The notes under the pieces are model-generated. The model made no database searches. It saw nothing but the letters and a program-made list of their open reading frames with translations, and was not told the DNA's origin. Positions 11,464 to 22,257 of a DNA stretch of 64,000 nucleotides are shown here, piece by piece; within the stretch, counting starts at the first letter, position 1; each line of letters starts with the position of its first letter. This stretch comes from Perilla frutescens (lineage: Eukaryota; Streptophyta; Magnoliopsida; Lamiales; Lamiaceae): contig BRKX01000006.1 in the NCBI GenBank assembly GCA_026008535.1, positions 48,100,664 through 48,164,663 of the forward strand, written 5' to 3'. The position numbers and the translations under genes were made by a program.

Positions 11464-12930
11464 CTAGCTCTCCTCACCATCCGGCCTTCCAGAATAGCTA
11501 CCGGGCCCTCCGAATCCGTCACCAGCACCACTCGGCTGCTGATTGAGAAGACGCTCAAGCAGGGACTCCATCATCGCCTGCTTCTCCAGCACCTGCTGCA
11601 CAGACTCACGTTGGGCATCCATCTGTGCCTGCATCTGAGCCTGCATTTCACCCAACCTCGCATCAAGCTCAGCCTAGGTGTACGGCGACCCAGAGCCCAG
11701 GCTCAATGACGAGGAGGATCTTCCAGGTGCAGTAGAAGGGCGAGGAATGGCAGAGACCATATTCCCTAGCCCGATAGTACGCCCCTTCCTGTTGGACGTC
11801 ACCACCTGGCGGAAAATCTCGCCCATGTCCGGCTCCCTGTCCTTCGCTCTCCACTCTGCGGCCAAGGCGTCACATTTATCATGTATTTATCAGGATAAAT
11901 GTAATTCATTATTCAATATAAATTATTTATATATACGTATATATATATATATATATATTAAAATATTTGTAAAAATTTACTTTGTTCTCCCTCGCCTTGG
12001 CTGTGGTCCAAAGGCCATTTGGGCAGTGAAGCTTGAGGTAGGTCTGGTAGCGCGCCTCCCAGTCAGACAGATGCTGCTCTCTAGCCTGATTAAACAAGAT
12101 AAAATGAAATCTATTAGAAATTAAAGTGTTAATTTATTATACTATAAACTTAAATAATTAACATAAATCGTACCAGATCGCGCATATGATCCACGGCACA
12201 TTTGGCGCCTCCGTGGTGAGTCTGGCTGGATGATCCTGATCCATCGGACTCGGTGTTGTGGTTCCTCTTGGCCAGACGAGCCTTCTCTTAAGTCTCCTCG
12301 GCCTGCCAGTATGCTATCCAGACAGGCCAGTCCTCCTAGCGCACAAAATTGGGCCTTTTGCCGGCCGCCAGGTACTCATCCTTCTTCATGTTGTACACCA
12401 TGTCCCTGTACTGATCCTGGCACTTCTTCCAGAAGAGAGGAAGGATCTCCTCATCAGGGAATGACCACCTAAACTCCTTCTGTATTAACACATCAATAAC
12501 CAACGACGTTAGTAATAATATTAGACAACACAAAATACATATATAACAATTTTTTACCTTGACCCCCCCCCCCCCAATACAGCATCCTCCTCTTCACATG
12601 CACCTTTTTCCAAGCAAATCCCGTATGATGCATAAACCTCTTGAAGATAGCTGTAATGTTCGAGGGCCTCATGACTCTGAAAATGCAAATTAGATTCAAT
12701 TATAATATACATAAAGTAAATTAATTAAATATATTGATATTTAGATCAAAATACCTCTCCCTTTTCACGGTCTCGAGCTCGATCTCCTATCTCGAGTTAA
12801 CTGTGCGGGACTCCTCTCCCTGAGTATCGGTCCCATCTTGACCGACACTATCATCAATGGGACCGCCAACAGATCTCATAGATGATAGAGCTCGTGACCT
12901 AGCCCCATGAGGTCCACCTCTTCTAGTCAT
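11464..12930 (-). pseudogene. Transposase_24-like (Ptta/En/Spm) gene remnant
   Basis: On the - strand the frame opens at ATG 12930 (MTRRGGPHGARS...) and meets a TAG at 12789-12787. Homologous pieces follow: a segment with ITAIFKRFMHHTGFAW (about 12665-12590), a segment with FRWSFPDEEILPLFWKKC and YLAAGKRPNF (12533-12336), a WPVWIAYW region (about 12330), a piece with EPDMGEIFRQVV (11865-11674), and a Gln/Glu-rich coiled-coil tail (11655-11464). The order resembles plant Transposase_24 proteins carried by CACTA elements, interrupted by AT-rich introns. A homopolymer of G on this strand (12572-12582) disrupts the second piece. Confidence 0.65.
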
Positions 12931-13973
12931 CTGACAAAAACAACTCACATAAATATCTATGCACATGATCTTAATTAAACAAAAACCATAAAATTTAAAA
13001 AAGATAAAAATTCGGCAGCATAACGATGTGAAACTTATATTTTGACCAAGTCATCGACGTAACTAGTAAAAAACCAAACACCTGAGGATACAGGGGCCCT
13101 TGTCCCAATATAAATAAGTACAATTAATATAGAGGGATCCAGGGACCCTCGTCCCATTCTAACTACATACAATTAATTCAAATTATTTATGTTCTAATAT
13201 ATAGTTTTTTTTTCATACTCTCTTTTCTTTAATTTGGTGTTAAGATTAAGAATGGAGGCACATGATTAGATTTTCAATTAATTTTTATTATTACAGAACT
13301 TAGTAATAGCAAGAATTGGTAATCACAACATTTATATTGCTAACATATATACAAAATAATCATATATATAAAATATATACAGAATAATCACAACATGTAT
13401 GTTGCTAACAAATCACAACCATCAACCATGTGTGTGTGTGTATATATATCATAACAAATCTTGAAGAACATTCATACAACCAAAATTCCATAGATATATT
13501 TCACTTCCACAATATAAACCAAGAACCTCCAGCAAATAAGTACAATTTCTACTGTATCGATTAGTAACCATGTTGTACCATTTTCAATTGATTAAACATA
13601 GCATTTGCACTACTGTATCAATCTCATACACAATTAACTAATTAGCACAGTTATTCAGCAAGGCAAGAAAAAAAAACAAGCACATATGCAAAAATACGAA
13701 TGTGTTCCAACTTTCAGACAGTGAAATATTACAATATACCATAAGAAAAGAATGAAAACAGACACACATTCATGAATTGAATTTCTAAGTCTGTTCCAAT
13801 AGCCAAAAATCCGTAAATCCCAAAGTTCAGATGCAAAGGAGAAAAAATGAGAAATATAAACGTTCAATACCTCGAAAATTTTATTTAGCAACAGCAAATG
13901 GCGGGAGTCCTCTCTTGCAGGTGGTGGGCGGCGGGAGTCCTCACTGGCGGCGGCGGCAGAGGCAAGCAGGGGA

Positions 13974-13975
<2 letters not shown>

Positions 13976-14006
<31 letters not shown>
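13976..14006. repeat. GA microsatellite
   Basis: About 15 GA units in a GC-rich patch of the CACTA element. The proline/serine-rich reading frames across 13885-14292 are by-products of this composition. Confidence 0.9.
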
Positions 14007-14007
<1 letters not shown>

Positions 14008-14271
14008 CGAGGGCAAGGGGCTCGACTGTGATGAGGGATTAGGATGGCAAAGCCTTAGTCGTTGTAGGGGGCTCGGCGGTGGCGGGGGGAAGGCAGACGT
14101 TGGCAGGAGTGGAGACGGAGAGGGAGAGGCTGAGAGAGAGAGAGTCCGCAGCTGGGGTGGAATTGCCGGTGGGGGGGACTTCGTTGGTGGATGACCGGTG
14201 AAGGGGGATCGATTAAGGTTAGGGTGCGGGGGAAAATGGGGAAGAAAGACTATGTGCCCGAATATTACAAA

Positions 14272-14575
14272 ACGGGGCGACGGACGTGGCAACGGACCAT
14301 TCCGTCACCCATTCTTATTAAATTTAAATTTAAATTAAAAACAAATAAGGCGACGTGACTAATTTGTCGCCTTATTACTCGGTATTAAAAAAATAAAAAT
14401 AAAATAAGGCGATGGAACTATTCCGTTGCCTTATTTTCCCGTTATTAAAAAAATAACATAAGACAACGGAATAAGTCCATCGCCTTATGTGGCGACGATA
14501 CGTCCGTCACTAATGTGGTCGCCACACGTGGCGACGGCTACATCCGTCACCTTTCCGTCGCCCATGTTGACGGAA
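14272..14575. repeat. Right subterminal GGCGACGG repeats of the CACTA element
   Basis: About twelve motifs such as GGGCGACGGAC, ATTCCGTCACC, AGGCGATGGAAC and TTCCGTCGCC occur in alternating orientation, often as paired inverted motifs. The density is higher than at the left end. Confidence 0.8.
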
Positions 14576-14626
14576 TCTATGACATCGCCATTTATGTCGC
14601 TATAATGGTGTATTCTTGTAGTGTCA

Positions 14627-16219
14627 TACTGGTTCCACTTCTATTTATTCTCCTACTTGTCACTTTCGTCTTACTGATGTTCTTTGTGTCCCACATATGA
14701 CTCGCAAGTTTATTTCTATTTCTAAATTTTGCACTTCCAATAATACTTCTATCGAATTCTTACCTAATTCATTCTTTGTAAAGGATCTTCTGACAGGGAC
14801 GTTACTTCTCACGGGAAAAGCTAAGGATGGCGTATATGAGTGGCCGATTTCCACCCACTCTTCCTCTCCAGCCACTCTCACCTGTGTACGTTGCCCACCA
14901 ATTGATTGGCACCATCGTCTGGGTCATCCTTCTTTCCCCATTCAACAACACATTATCTCTAGTTTTCATTTGCCTGCTGCTAGCAATAAAGTTGTTCATT
15001 GTAACTCTTGTCATTGTAATAAAAGTCATAAACTGTCATTCTCTAGTTCAACTATAAGCACCACATCTCCTCTTGAAAATTTGTTTTCTGATGTTTGGAC
15101 TTCACCTGTCGCCTCTATCGATGGTTTTAAGTATTATGTATTATTTGTTGATCATTTTTCTCATTATGTGTGGTTATATCCCCTCCGGCGCAAAAGTGAT
15201 GTTGTTCTTATTTTTCTCAAGTTTCGAGCACTTGTAGAGAACTTCTTCGATGCTAAAATTAAAACACTCTACTCGGATAATGGGGGGAATATATTGGTTT
15301 GTCTGTGTTTCTTTCTACTAATGGCATCACTCATCTCACCACCCCACCCCATACCCCTGAACTTAATGGTTTCTCAGAACGTCGTCATCGACACATTGTT
15401 AAAACTGGGCTCTCTCTGCTCACTACTGCCTCTCTACCTCTCTTCTTTTGGTCTTATAGTTTTCTCACAGCTGTGTATCTTATCAATCGGTTACCCACTC
15501 ACGCACTTTACCTAGAGTCTCCCTACCTTCACCTGTTTCATCGTCTCCCTAACTATCTTAAACTACGTGCTTTTGGTTGTCTATGCTATCCCTGGCTACG
15601 TCCATATTCTCCGCATAAACTTACCTCTCACTCTACTCCTTGCATCTTGTTAGGCTACTCGCTCACACAAATCGCCTACATTTGTTATGATTATGTCACC
15701 CATAAAACCTATATTTCTCGGCATGTGCATTTTGTAGAAAATATATTTCCCATGTCTGAGGTGACCTCTTCCGTGAGTCCCTCTACTGAACAGCTGCAAA
15801 CCACCTGGTTTCCACCGGTTACTCTCGCTTCTCCAGCTAATCCACCAGAAGTCGTCCCAGTCAGGAATCCCACTCATCATGTAACTCCAATTTCTCCTCA
15901 ATCACCTCGTACCTCTCATCTCTATGACTCTAACATGCAGGATACTACTTCATCTCTATCTACTACAGCTCCTACGTCCCTCTCACCATTGCCTAATATT
16001 GATATCCCATCCCCACCTCTTCGCATTGCTCCACATCTACCCATTCCTCCACCACCTCGATCTCTTATTGTCACTCGTTCCTGCAATCAAATTTTCAAGC
16101 CAAATCCTAAATTTTGTCTCTTAGCTCAACTTGCTAAAATCATCGAACCCACATGTGTGTCACAAGCTCTCAAGGATGGTCAGTGGCATAAGGCCATGTC
16201 TGTTGAGTTTGATACGTGA
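14627..16219 (+). pseudogene. copia integrase region (broken)
   Basis: After the CACTA element the polyprotein resumes. The GAG-pre-integrase domain has WHHRLGHPSF and a C-x2-C zinc pair (NSCHC). The integrase core follows: first Asp in FSDVWTSP, second in LYSDNGG, third acidic residue near the NGFSERRHRHIV motif. A frameshift near 15290 moves the frame from 14697-15515 to 15299-16219. A conserved FWSYSFLTAVYLINRLPT segment follows. A TGA at 16217-16219 ends the frame just before reverse transcriptase. Confidence 0.85.
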
Positions 16220-17606
16220 GTCCAGAATGGCACATGGGAGTTAGTTTTCAATCTCCGTAATCTCAATATTGTTGGATGTAAGTGGATTTTCCGAATTAAA
16301 TGTCACATGAATGGCTCTGTTCACATGAATGGCTCTGTTGATAGATACAAGGCATGCTTGGTTGCTAAAAGCTTCCATCAACATGCTGGACTCGATTATA
16401 ATGACAACTTCAGCCCGGTAATCAAGCCTATCACGATTCGCATTGTTTTATCACTTGTTGTGAGTCGTGGTTGGGTTCTTCGTCAATTGGACTTTAACAA
16501 TGCGTTTTTGTAGGGAACTCTTACTGATACTGTCTATATGGCCCAACCTCTTGGCTTTGTTGATTATGACAGACTTCATCATGTTTGTAAACTTCACAAG
16601 GCGATTTATGGTCTTAAGCAAGCTCCCCGAGCTTGGTATACTGAACTTCGCCTTTTTCTCCTTGCTTCTGGTTTTCAGAATTCGGTGGCTGATGCCTCTT
16701 TGTTCATCAAGAGGACTTCTAAGAGTGGCATTTTACTCATTCTTGTATATATTGATGATATTATTATCACAGGTGACTCTACAAACTCTGTCACATCCTT
16801 TATTTCGCTTCTAGCCGGTCGGTTTTCCTTCAAAGATCTTGGCACTCTTGATTATTTTCTCGGCATTGAAGTGGTTCCGTACCCTAAAGGCATTCTGCTC
16901 TCCCAGCGACGCTACATAGCTGATCTTCTTGACCGCACCAAAATGATGGGTGCCAAACCTGTCACCACGCCCATGGCTACTTCCCCCACATTGTCTCTTC
17001 AATTTGGTTCTGCTCTTTTAGATCCGTCTGAATATCGTACGATAATTGGTGGTCTACAGTATCTCTTCCTCACTCAACCGGATATTGCTTATGCTGTCAA
17101 TAAGCTTTCTCAGTTCATGCATAGGCCTACAACAGAACATTGGCTTGCTACCAAACGTCTCTTTCGATATCTTTGTGGCACTATTCATCAGGGTCTTCTT
17201 CTTCATCGTGACTCGCCACACTCTCTTCATGTCTATTCTGATGCTGATTGGACGGGTATTGAGATGACTATACATCCACGGGGGCATACATTGTTTATCT
17301 TGGCTGCAATCCAATCTCTTGGAGCTCTAAAAAGCAGCCCACAGTAGCACGATCCTCAACTGAAGCTAAATATCGGTTTGTGGCATCTACAACATCTGAA
17401 TTTTGTTGGATTGTATCTCTCTTGGAGGAGTTGGATCTTAGACCATCATAAAAGCCACTCATATATTGTGATAATATTGGAGCAACCCACCTTTGCTCCA
17501 ACCCAGTGGTTCACTCACGCATGAAACATGTTGCCCTCGACTTTCATTTCATTCGTCAGTTGGTTCAAGGTGGCTCTCTCCTTGGAATCAACATTGAAGG
17601 AAATTA
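16220..17606 (+). pseudogene. copia reverse transcriptase and RNase H (broken)
   Basis: The reverse transcriptase opens with GTWELV and KWIFRIK. It has a TAG at 16511-16513 where a Gln or Glu codon is expected (FNNAFL stop GTL), then LKQAPRAWY and the active-site YIDDI at about 16750. An 18-bp tandem duplication (16304-16339) repeats HMNGSV. RNase H starts at STEAKYR near 17360 but is interrupted by TAA (17449) and ends without the usual ADVLTKPL tail near 17606. Confidence 0.88.
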
Positions 17607-18880
17607 CTGATAAATAATTAATTAATAATTAAAATTACTAGCATCGATATTTATAATTTATAAGTTTTTTTTTTGTATGGTTTGATTAACTGTGGAATAT
17701 TAATTCATTCATGGAATTAAAACTTGTAACATTTATGAGTGTCTTTTTATATGCGCCACCAATTTTTTAATATACACCACTATTATATTTAATTTATTTT
17801 TTTATTACCTAGATACCCTATCAAATTAAAAAAAAAAATTGTCGTCTTCTTCATGTGCACACAAACACCGCAACCCTGCCACCCTCTCTCATCTATGTGA
17901 CTTTGCCTTTTCAAGTATGAGCTAGATTGATGTTTGAAAAATAATTTTAAAAACTGGGAATGAGGATCGAAAAATATTTTTCGAATAATGGGACTCTGAT
18001 TTCAATATCATTTTTCGAAGGTTGGCTTCTGCATAGTTTTTGAAAATATTTTCTTTTACTTGATTGCTGGCGGGGGTGGATTGGAGATGGCGGTGGCAGA
18101 GGTGGAGTAGTGGAGGCGGAGGAGTTCTGAAAACAAAGGTGTTCTTGATCTGGATGGTGGTGGTTATGGGGATCCACGTTCAATATCAATGGGGAATTGA
18201 AACTGATGTTCCATTTGCAAAATGTGTTAAGTTTATATTTTTTGGTATATCAATTTGAAGTTGTGTAAATGTATAATACCAGGCAAAATGAGATAGGCAA
18301 GGAGAAATAAGGGCTATTTTATGATATAGTAGTTATATGTGTAATTTGTGGTGTAAAAGTTTTAAATACCATTATGACTTAATTAGTCCTTACTCCCAAT
18401 CATTGTGTAAGACAACTTTTTGATATTTAATACAATATACACAACAAAATGCACACAAATGCACGCAAAACTCACATGTATTCCTATATCTAAAATGATA
18501 AATAACGTGTAAGTCTCATCCTAAACTAATGTGTAAGTCTCCCTCTAATATTAAACTAACGTTTAAGTTTCTCCCCAAAATATTAAACATTCACGGGTTA
18601 GTGGTTGGACAAAATATTGAATAAATGCATTTATTGTTTTTGTAACAAAGGTAGGTAATGTACAAATATGTACCTAATATAACTATGTTGTTTGACATTT
18701 AACTAAAGTAAAACAGTAAAAATAACGTGTTTTGAAAATAAAAGTTGAGAAATCATCGAAAAATTAATCCAACAATTATACCGAAAATTTTGAAATATAC
18801 GTTTTCGATTATTTTATGTTATAAACATTTTAATATATCATTATCTAGTTAAATTTAAGCTTAGAAAACTAAATACCAGA
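17607..18880. other. AT-rich intergenic DNA with a possible short MULE-like element
   Basis: No gene is supported. Between about 17737 and 18355, loosely matching ends (TATGCGCCACCAATTTTT on the left; a similar inverted stretch with GGTGTAAAAG on the right) enclose a G-rich core. This resembles other gene-fragment-carrying MULEs in the window, but no convincing target duplication was found. Confidence 0.35.
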
Positions 18881-20169
18881 TTCAATGAAAGGTGAAATCA
18901 ATTAGTTTTGGGCTACCAACGCTCCACAAATGCCGTGATGAGGTTCCGATCAGGGGCTTTGTATGAAAGTTCCTCACACACAACAAACAAACCAGAGTTT
19001 TTCACTAATGTCTTTCATGTGTTGGAATCACCTTCTGCTGGCCACTTCAGTAATTTCGTAGTGAGGCAATGACATTTCAACACTTCTTTTTCTTCATGCT
19101 TCCATAGTGCAACTGTTGCGTGTGTTTTGAAGTTGCGCAACACTAATGGATGTGTAGGACCTCCCGGAAATGGGACTCTCAATAACTCATCATCCTCGTC
19201 ATTATTTGCAATGTCATCTATCTCCTTCTCATCATTATTCAGGTCTCATCGTTGTTGAAATCCATTTGATTACTCGGTTGTTCTTCTGCTAATTGGGCCT
19301 CCAATTATGTATGATACCGTTCAATCGCATTTTTCCTTCTTGCTGATACAGTTGGTCTCCTTCTATAATAAGTAATTTCAAAAGAATACAAGGTGGTAAA
19401 CATTACGTTCAAAAATAAGTTTTTGAACAAACTGGAGTTAGTTCGAATTTGTATTTTCAAACAACACTAGAGTCATTTGAACTCTAGATTTTGAACAGAA
19501 CTTGGACATTTTTCACCCTGGAGCCCGTTCGAAATTGTATTTTCGAACATACTTAAGTGTGTTCGAAATTACAATTTCGAACGTGCTCCAGGACACAAAA
19601 TTCCCAAGTCGCATTTGAAAACAAGAGTTCGAACCACTCTAGTGTTGCTCAAAAACACCAGTTCAATCATTACGCGAATCAGAGTCTCACCACCACAACA
19701 TATTTCAAACTCAATTCTTTTCGCACAATAAACCTTTAATAGCATCTAATACTACCAATAACATATTCCAGCATCTTACACTATATATGAACAAACTTAA
19801 TTTAAACAATGACCTAACAATTTAAAAAATGGATCTTAAAAAACAAGATATAACATATAGAACTTACGAAATTCTTCTTGCATGATGAATTCGAACTTGA
19901 CGTTGGTTTGGAACAAAAAAATTTCAAGAAATTTCGAACAATCTTTTTTCTCCTCAGAATTCGAACGCACACTGTTGCTATGAATTCACTTCTCTCTTTT
20001 TTCTTTCTACTGTGTACAATTTGTTTTGCAATTTTATTTTATTTATTAAACATTAGTTTTTAGAGTGAAGGACATTAATATAAATGTGTATGATGCATTG
20101 AGTAGAATATATAATGTATTGAGAAATTGAAGTGCATAGCGTAAAATTTATAATGCAAATAGCAACTCC
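18880..20169. mobile_element. Relic of the right half of a MULE related to 47435-54303
   Basis: 18895-19380 matches the plant-mobile-domain gene at 52950-53350. 19390-19720 is rich in TTCGAAC-like motifs, as is the noncoding part of the full MULE. 19870-20060 parallels 53990-54200 (motif around GAACAATCTTTTTT, then AGAGTGAAGG). The right end GCAAATAGCAACTCC at 20155-20169 resembles the MULE terminal repeat. The left part is missing, and drift is much greater than in the full copy. Confidence 0.65.
18895..19380 (-). pseudogene. Plant mobile domain (PMD) gene fragment
   Basis: Read on the - strand, the stretch parallels the start of the PMD gene of the 47-54 kb MULE: an acidic stretch, a segment like LRSFKT, a stretch like APNRNL, and ERWxPET-like residues near 18930. 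Stops and frame changes run throughout. It is a degraded copy with no intact ORF. Confidence 0.6.
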
Positions 20170-20960
20170 TAAAAAATTATTCCTTTGTCTTGATTTAAAG
20201 TTTGGGGCTATGAGGATAATATAATACAATTGCATAATATTTTTATTTTATTTTAAAAAGGGTCCATGATAAGAAAGAATGTGGGTATGTTAGAATTTCC
20301 ATATATATTATAAAGAAAATGTTTGGGGGAAAGTGCGTTCATCCGCCGTTGTATGTGACGATGTTTGGACTTTGGAGGTTTGATGAATCGAATCTGTTCC
20401 TTAAGTCTTAAATATGGATGAATTAAGAAGAATGACACATTATATTGTTGAAGGTTAATTTGGTGGCATGCATCAACTGCGAAATATGCTCATGAAATGG
20501 TACAACTGCAGCTTACTTTCCCAGTGCTGCCGGCCTTAGCAAAATTAACTAAAATATATATATATATATATTTGCTTTGGTGATGGACAAGATCTTCCCT
20601 AATCTCCTCAAAAGGCATAATATACATCACTTATTAAGATATACAATTTTGACAAGTGGAGCCAAAATATGGTAATCAATCAAGGCTGATGAATAAATTC
20701 AAAGGGAAGTCTGCATTTTTCAATCTTTAAATTAATTTGTACAAATTCTAATTTTCTTGTTTTGACATTTTACCTGAATGAGACTGATAACATTTCGATC
20801 CATCCAATGGAGTACCCTTGTCTCGTTTTTCTTGATTATATTGTGCAAGGCCTGTACTACTATGCACTATTTTTTTTTTCATAGTATCAGAACAACCCCC
20901 CTTCTATGCAACATGGTTATGATCTCTCTCTCTCTCTCTCCTCTCATTTTGGTTATTTGA
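20170..20960. other. Intergenic DNA, possible promoter and 5' exon of the 21-kb gene
   Basis: No ORF is convincing. It contains an AT run at 20560-20570 and a CT microsatellite at 20923-20941. The 5' end of the adjoining gene must lie here or further left, because its first visible exon has no ATG. Confidence 0.4.
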
Positions 20961-21020
20961 TATGCATGTATGTTAACATTTTCATAAATTGATGATTATG
21001 AAAATCTCAATGTTTTGTAG

Positions 21021-21975
21021 ACAAGTAAATTCTGCAGAGACAAGGCTGTTGTAGTGGCAGTTTATGCAGAGAAGCCTCGGGGACAAGGCGGCCGCCACCA
21101 TCACCTGCACCACCACCACCACTATCATCATTTTCATCAGAATGCTTCTCAAAATGGTGGCAAACTAAGAGGGCACAACAGGAGAGCCGAGCTTCTTGAC
21201 TACGCGAGGCATCTTCGTGCACCTGCTCAATCGGCTGCTTTAGTATCCTCACATCCATCATCTCATACAAAACAATCCTCCACTGTTGAGGTCAATCTTC
21301 TTTCTTTAAATGGTAGAGAATGATGAGATAATGTATGTTCAACAAAACATGTGCATATATGTCTTTTTTTTCTTTTTTGAAAGAAAGAATAAGGGGGAGT
21401 TGCTCCGTTCATGTCATGAAAATGCCATCATGATTCATGACTAATAATATTAGTCTTGTTCAAGAAAACATGTGCATATATGTTCTTTTTTTGAAAGAAA
21501 GAAAAAGGGAATGTTGCTCAGATCATGAAAATGCTATCATGATTCATGACTAATAATATTAATGAGATTCTCTAGAGAAACAATCTGTGATTTCCCATCT
21601 ATATCTTCTTTGATGGAATATGAACACATGTCAAACTATATATTGGCAGGTTTTGCCTGCTGATGGGACAAGAAAGCAAAAACATTCAAGCCTTCCAACT
21701 TGCTTCGACAAATGGAGCTTTGTAGCAACAAGGATTCTCAGATCCATGACAGCCCTGAAAGCCACCAAAGACGAGGAGAAAAAGAGTCATAAGAAGAATG
21801 TGTCTGCCACCGCTAAGATGAAAGCTCTTGTAAAGAGTTTCCAGGTAAAATTTGAGGCCTTAGTTTTCACATGGTCTACAATGTAGTGCCAATACTCAAT
21901 TCTGTCTGCTTTCTGGTGCAGAAAAAGGGTAGCTTCTTATCAAAACTGTTTACATCAATGAAGAAACGACGTTAG
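21021..21975 (+). CDS. Unknown plant protein, His-rich and basic; three exons visible, 5' end unresolved
   Basis: The exons are 21021-21290, 21650-21844 and 21922-21975; the splice sites GAG|GTCAAT, CAG|GTTTTG, CAG|GTAAAA and CAG|AAAAAG keep one frame. The visible part is 172 aa. It begins TSKFCRDKA, has a His-rich run (RHHHLHHHHHYHHFHQ), a segment RRAELLDYARHLR that is probably helical, then a Lys-rich part with LPTCFDKWSF and ALKATKDEEKKSHKK, and a basic end GSFLSKLFTSMKKRR. No signal peptide or known catalytic motif is visible. A TAG lies in frame just upstream of the acceptor at 21020, so the start is in an earlier exon; ATGCAT at 20962 fits in phase, but the intron would be only 53 bp, which is short for plants. 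The gene is tail to tail with the subtilase, 282 bp apart. Function not recognised. Confidence 0.7.
21339..21563. repeat. Tandem duplication of about 115 bp inside an intron
   Basis: Both copies run from CATGTGCATATATGT through a poly-T/GAAAGAAAG tract to CATGATTCATGACTAATAATATTA, starting near 21346 and 21468. They differ by a few substitutions and small indels. They lie in the first visible intron of the His-rich gene. Confidence 0.85.
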
Positions 21976-22257
21976 GAAAGACTCATGGTACTGGATTGAA
22001 AATGCATGCTTATTCTTGAACATTAGATGCATACCTTGATCATCTTTCAGCTCAGAGATGTATGCTTTTGTAGTTGCCAATTAATTCAGCATTACAGATT
22101 CTTTTAGCAATTCATTTTGTAGAACAGACCAAGCTAGAGGACTGTGTTTTCAACCATATTGTAAGAGCTGTTGTTGGAAACATATTGAAAATTTTCTGCC
22201 TGAAATATTTGCCTTGTTAAATAACCTACTACATGGAAACTTGATCTGTATTTGATC

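Larger units (their letters stand above)
10996..14623. mobile_element. CACTA (En/Spm-type) DNA transposon, 3628 bp
   Basis: The left end reads CACTACAAGAAAATAGC; the right end, read inward from 14623, is CACTACAAGAATACACC. The 3-bp target duplication TCA is present on both sides (10993-10995 and 14624-14626). Both subterminal regions are rich in GGCGACGGAA-type motifs in both orientations, as expected for transposase binding sites. Inside are pieces of a Transposase_24-like gene on the - strand but no recognisable TNP2 catalytic transposase, so it is a non-autonomous or deleted derivative. Confidence 0.93.
9763..17606 (+). mobile_element. Decayed Ty1/copia element split by a CACTA transposon
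   Basis: A short 5' LTR (9763-9947), a primer-binding site, gag, protease, integrase, reverse transcriptase and RNase H occur in copia order on the + strand. A 3.6-kb CACTA element is inserted in the protease-to-integrase interval. No 3' LTR follows RNase H: homology ends at about 17606 and AT-rich DNA starts, so the 3' end is deleted. Without the CACTA insertion the remnant is about 4.2 kb. Several stops and frameshifts show that it is dead. Confidence 0.85.

Noticed and set aside
13885..14292. 135-codon Pro/Ser-rich frame on the - strand
   Set aside because: A by-product of the GA microsatellite and GC-rich repeat inside the CACTA element.
17737..18355. Another complete non-autonomous MULE
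   Set aside because: Ends match only loosely and I found no target duplication; kept only as a remark.
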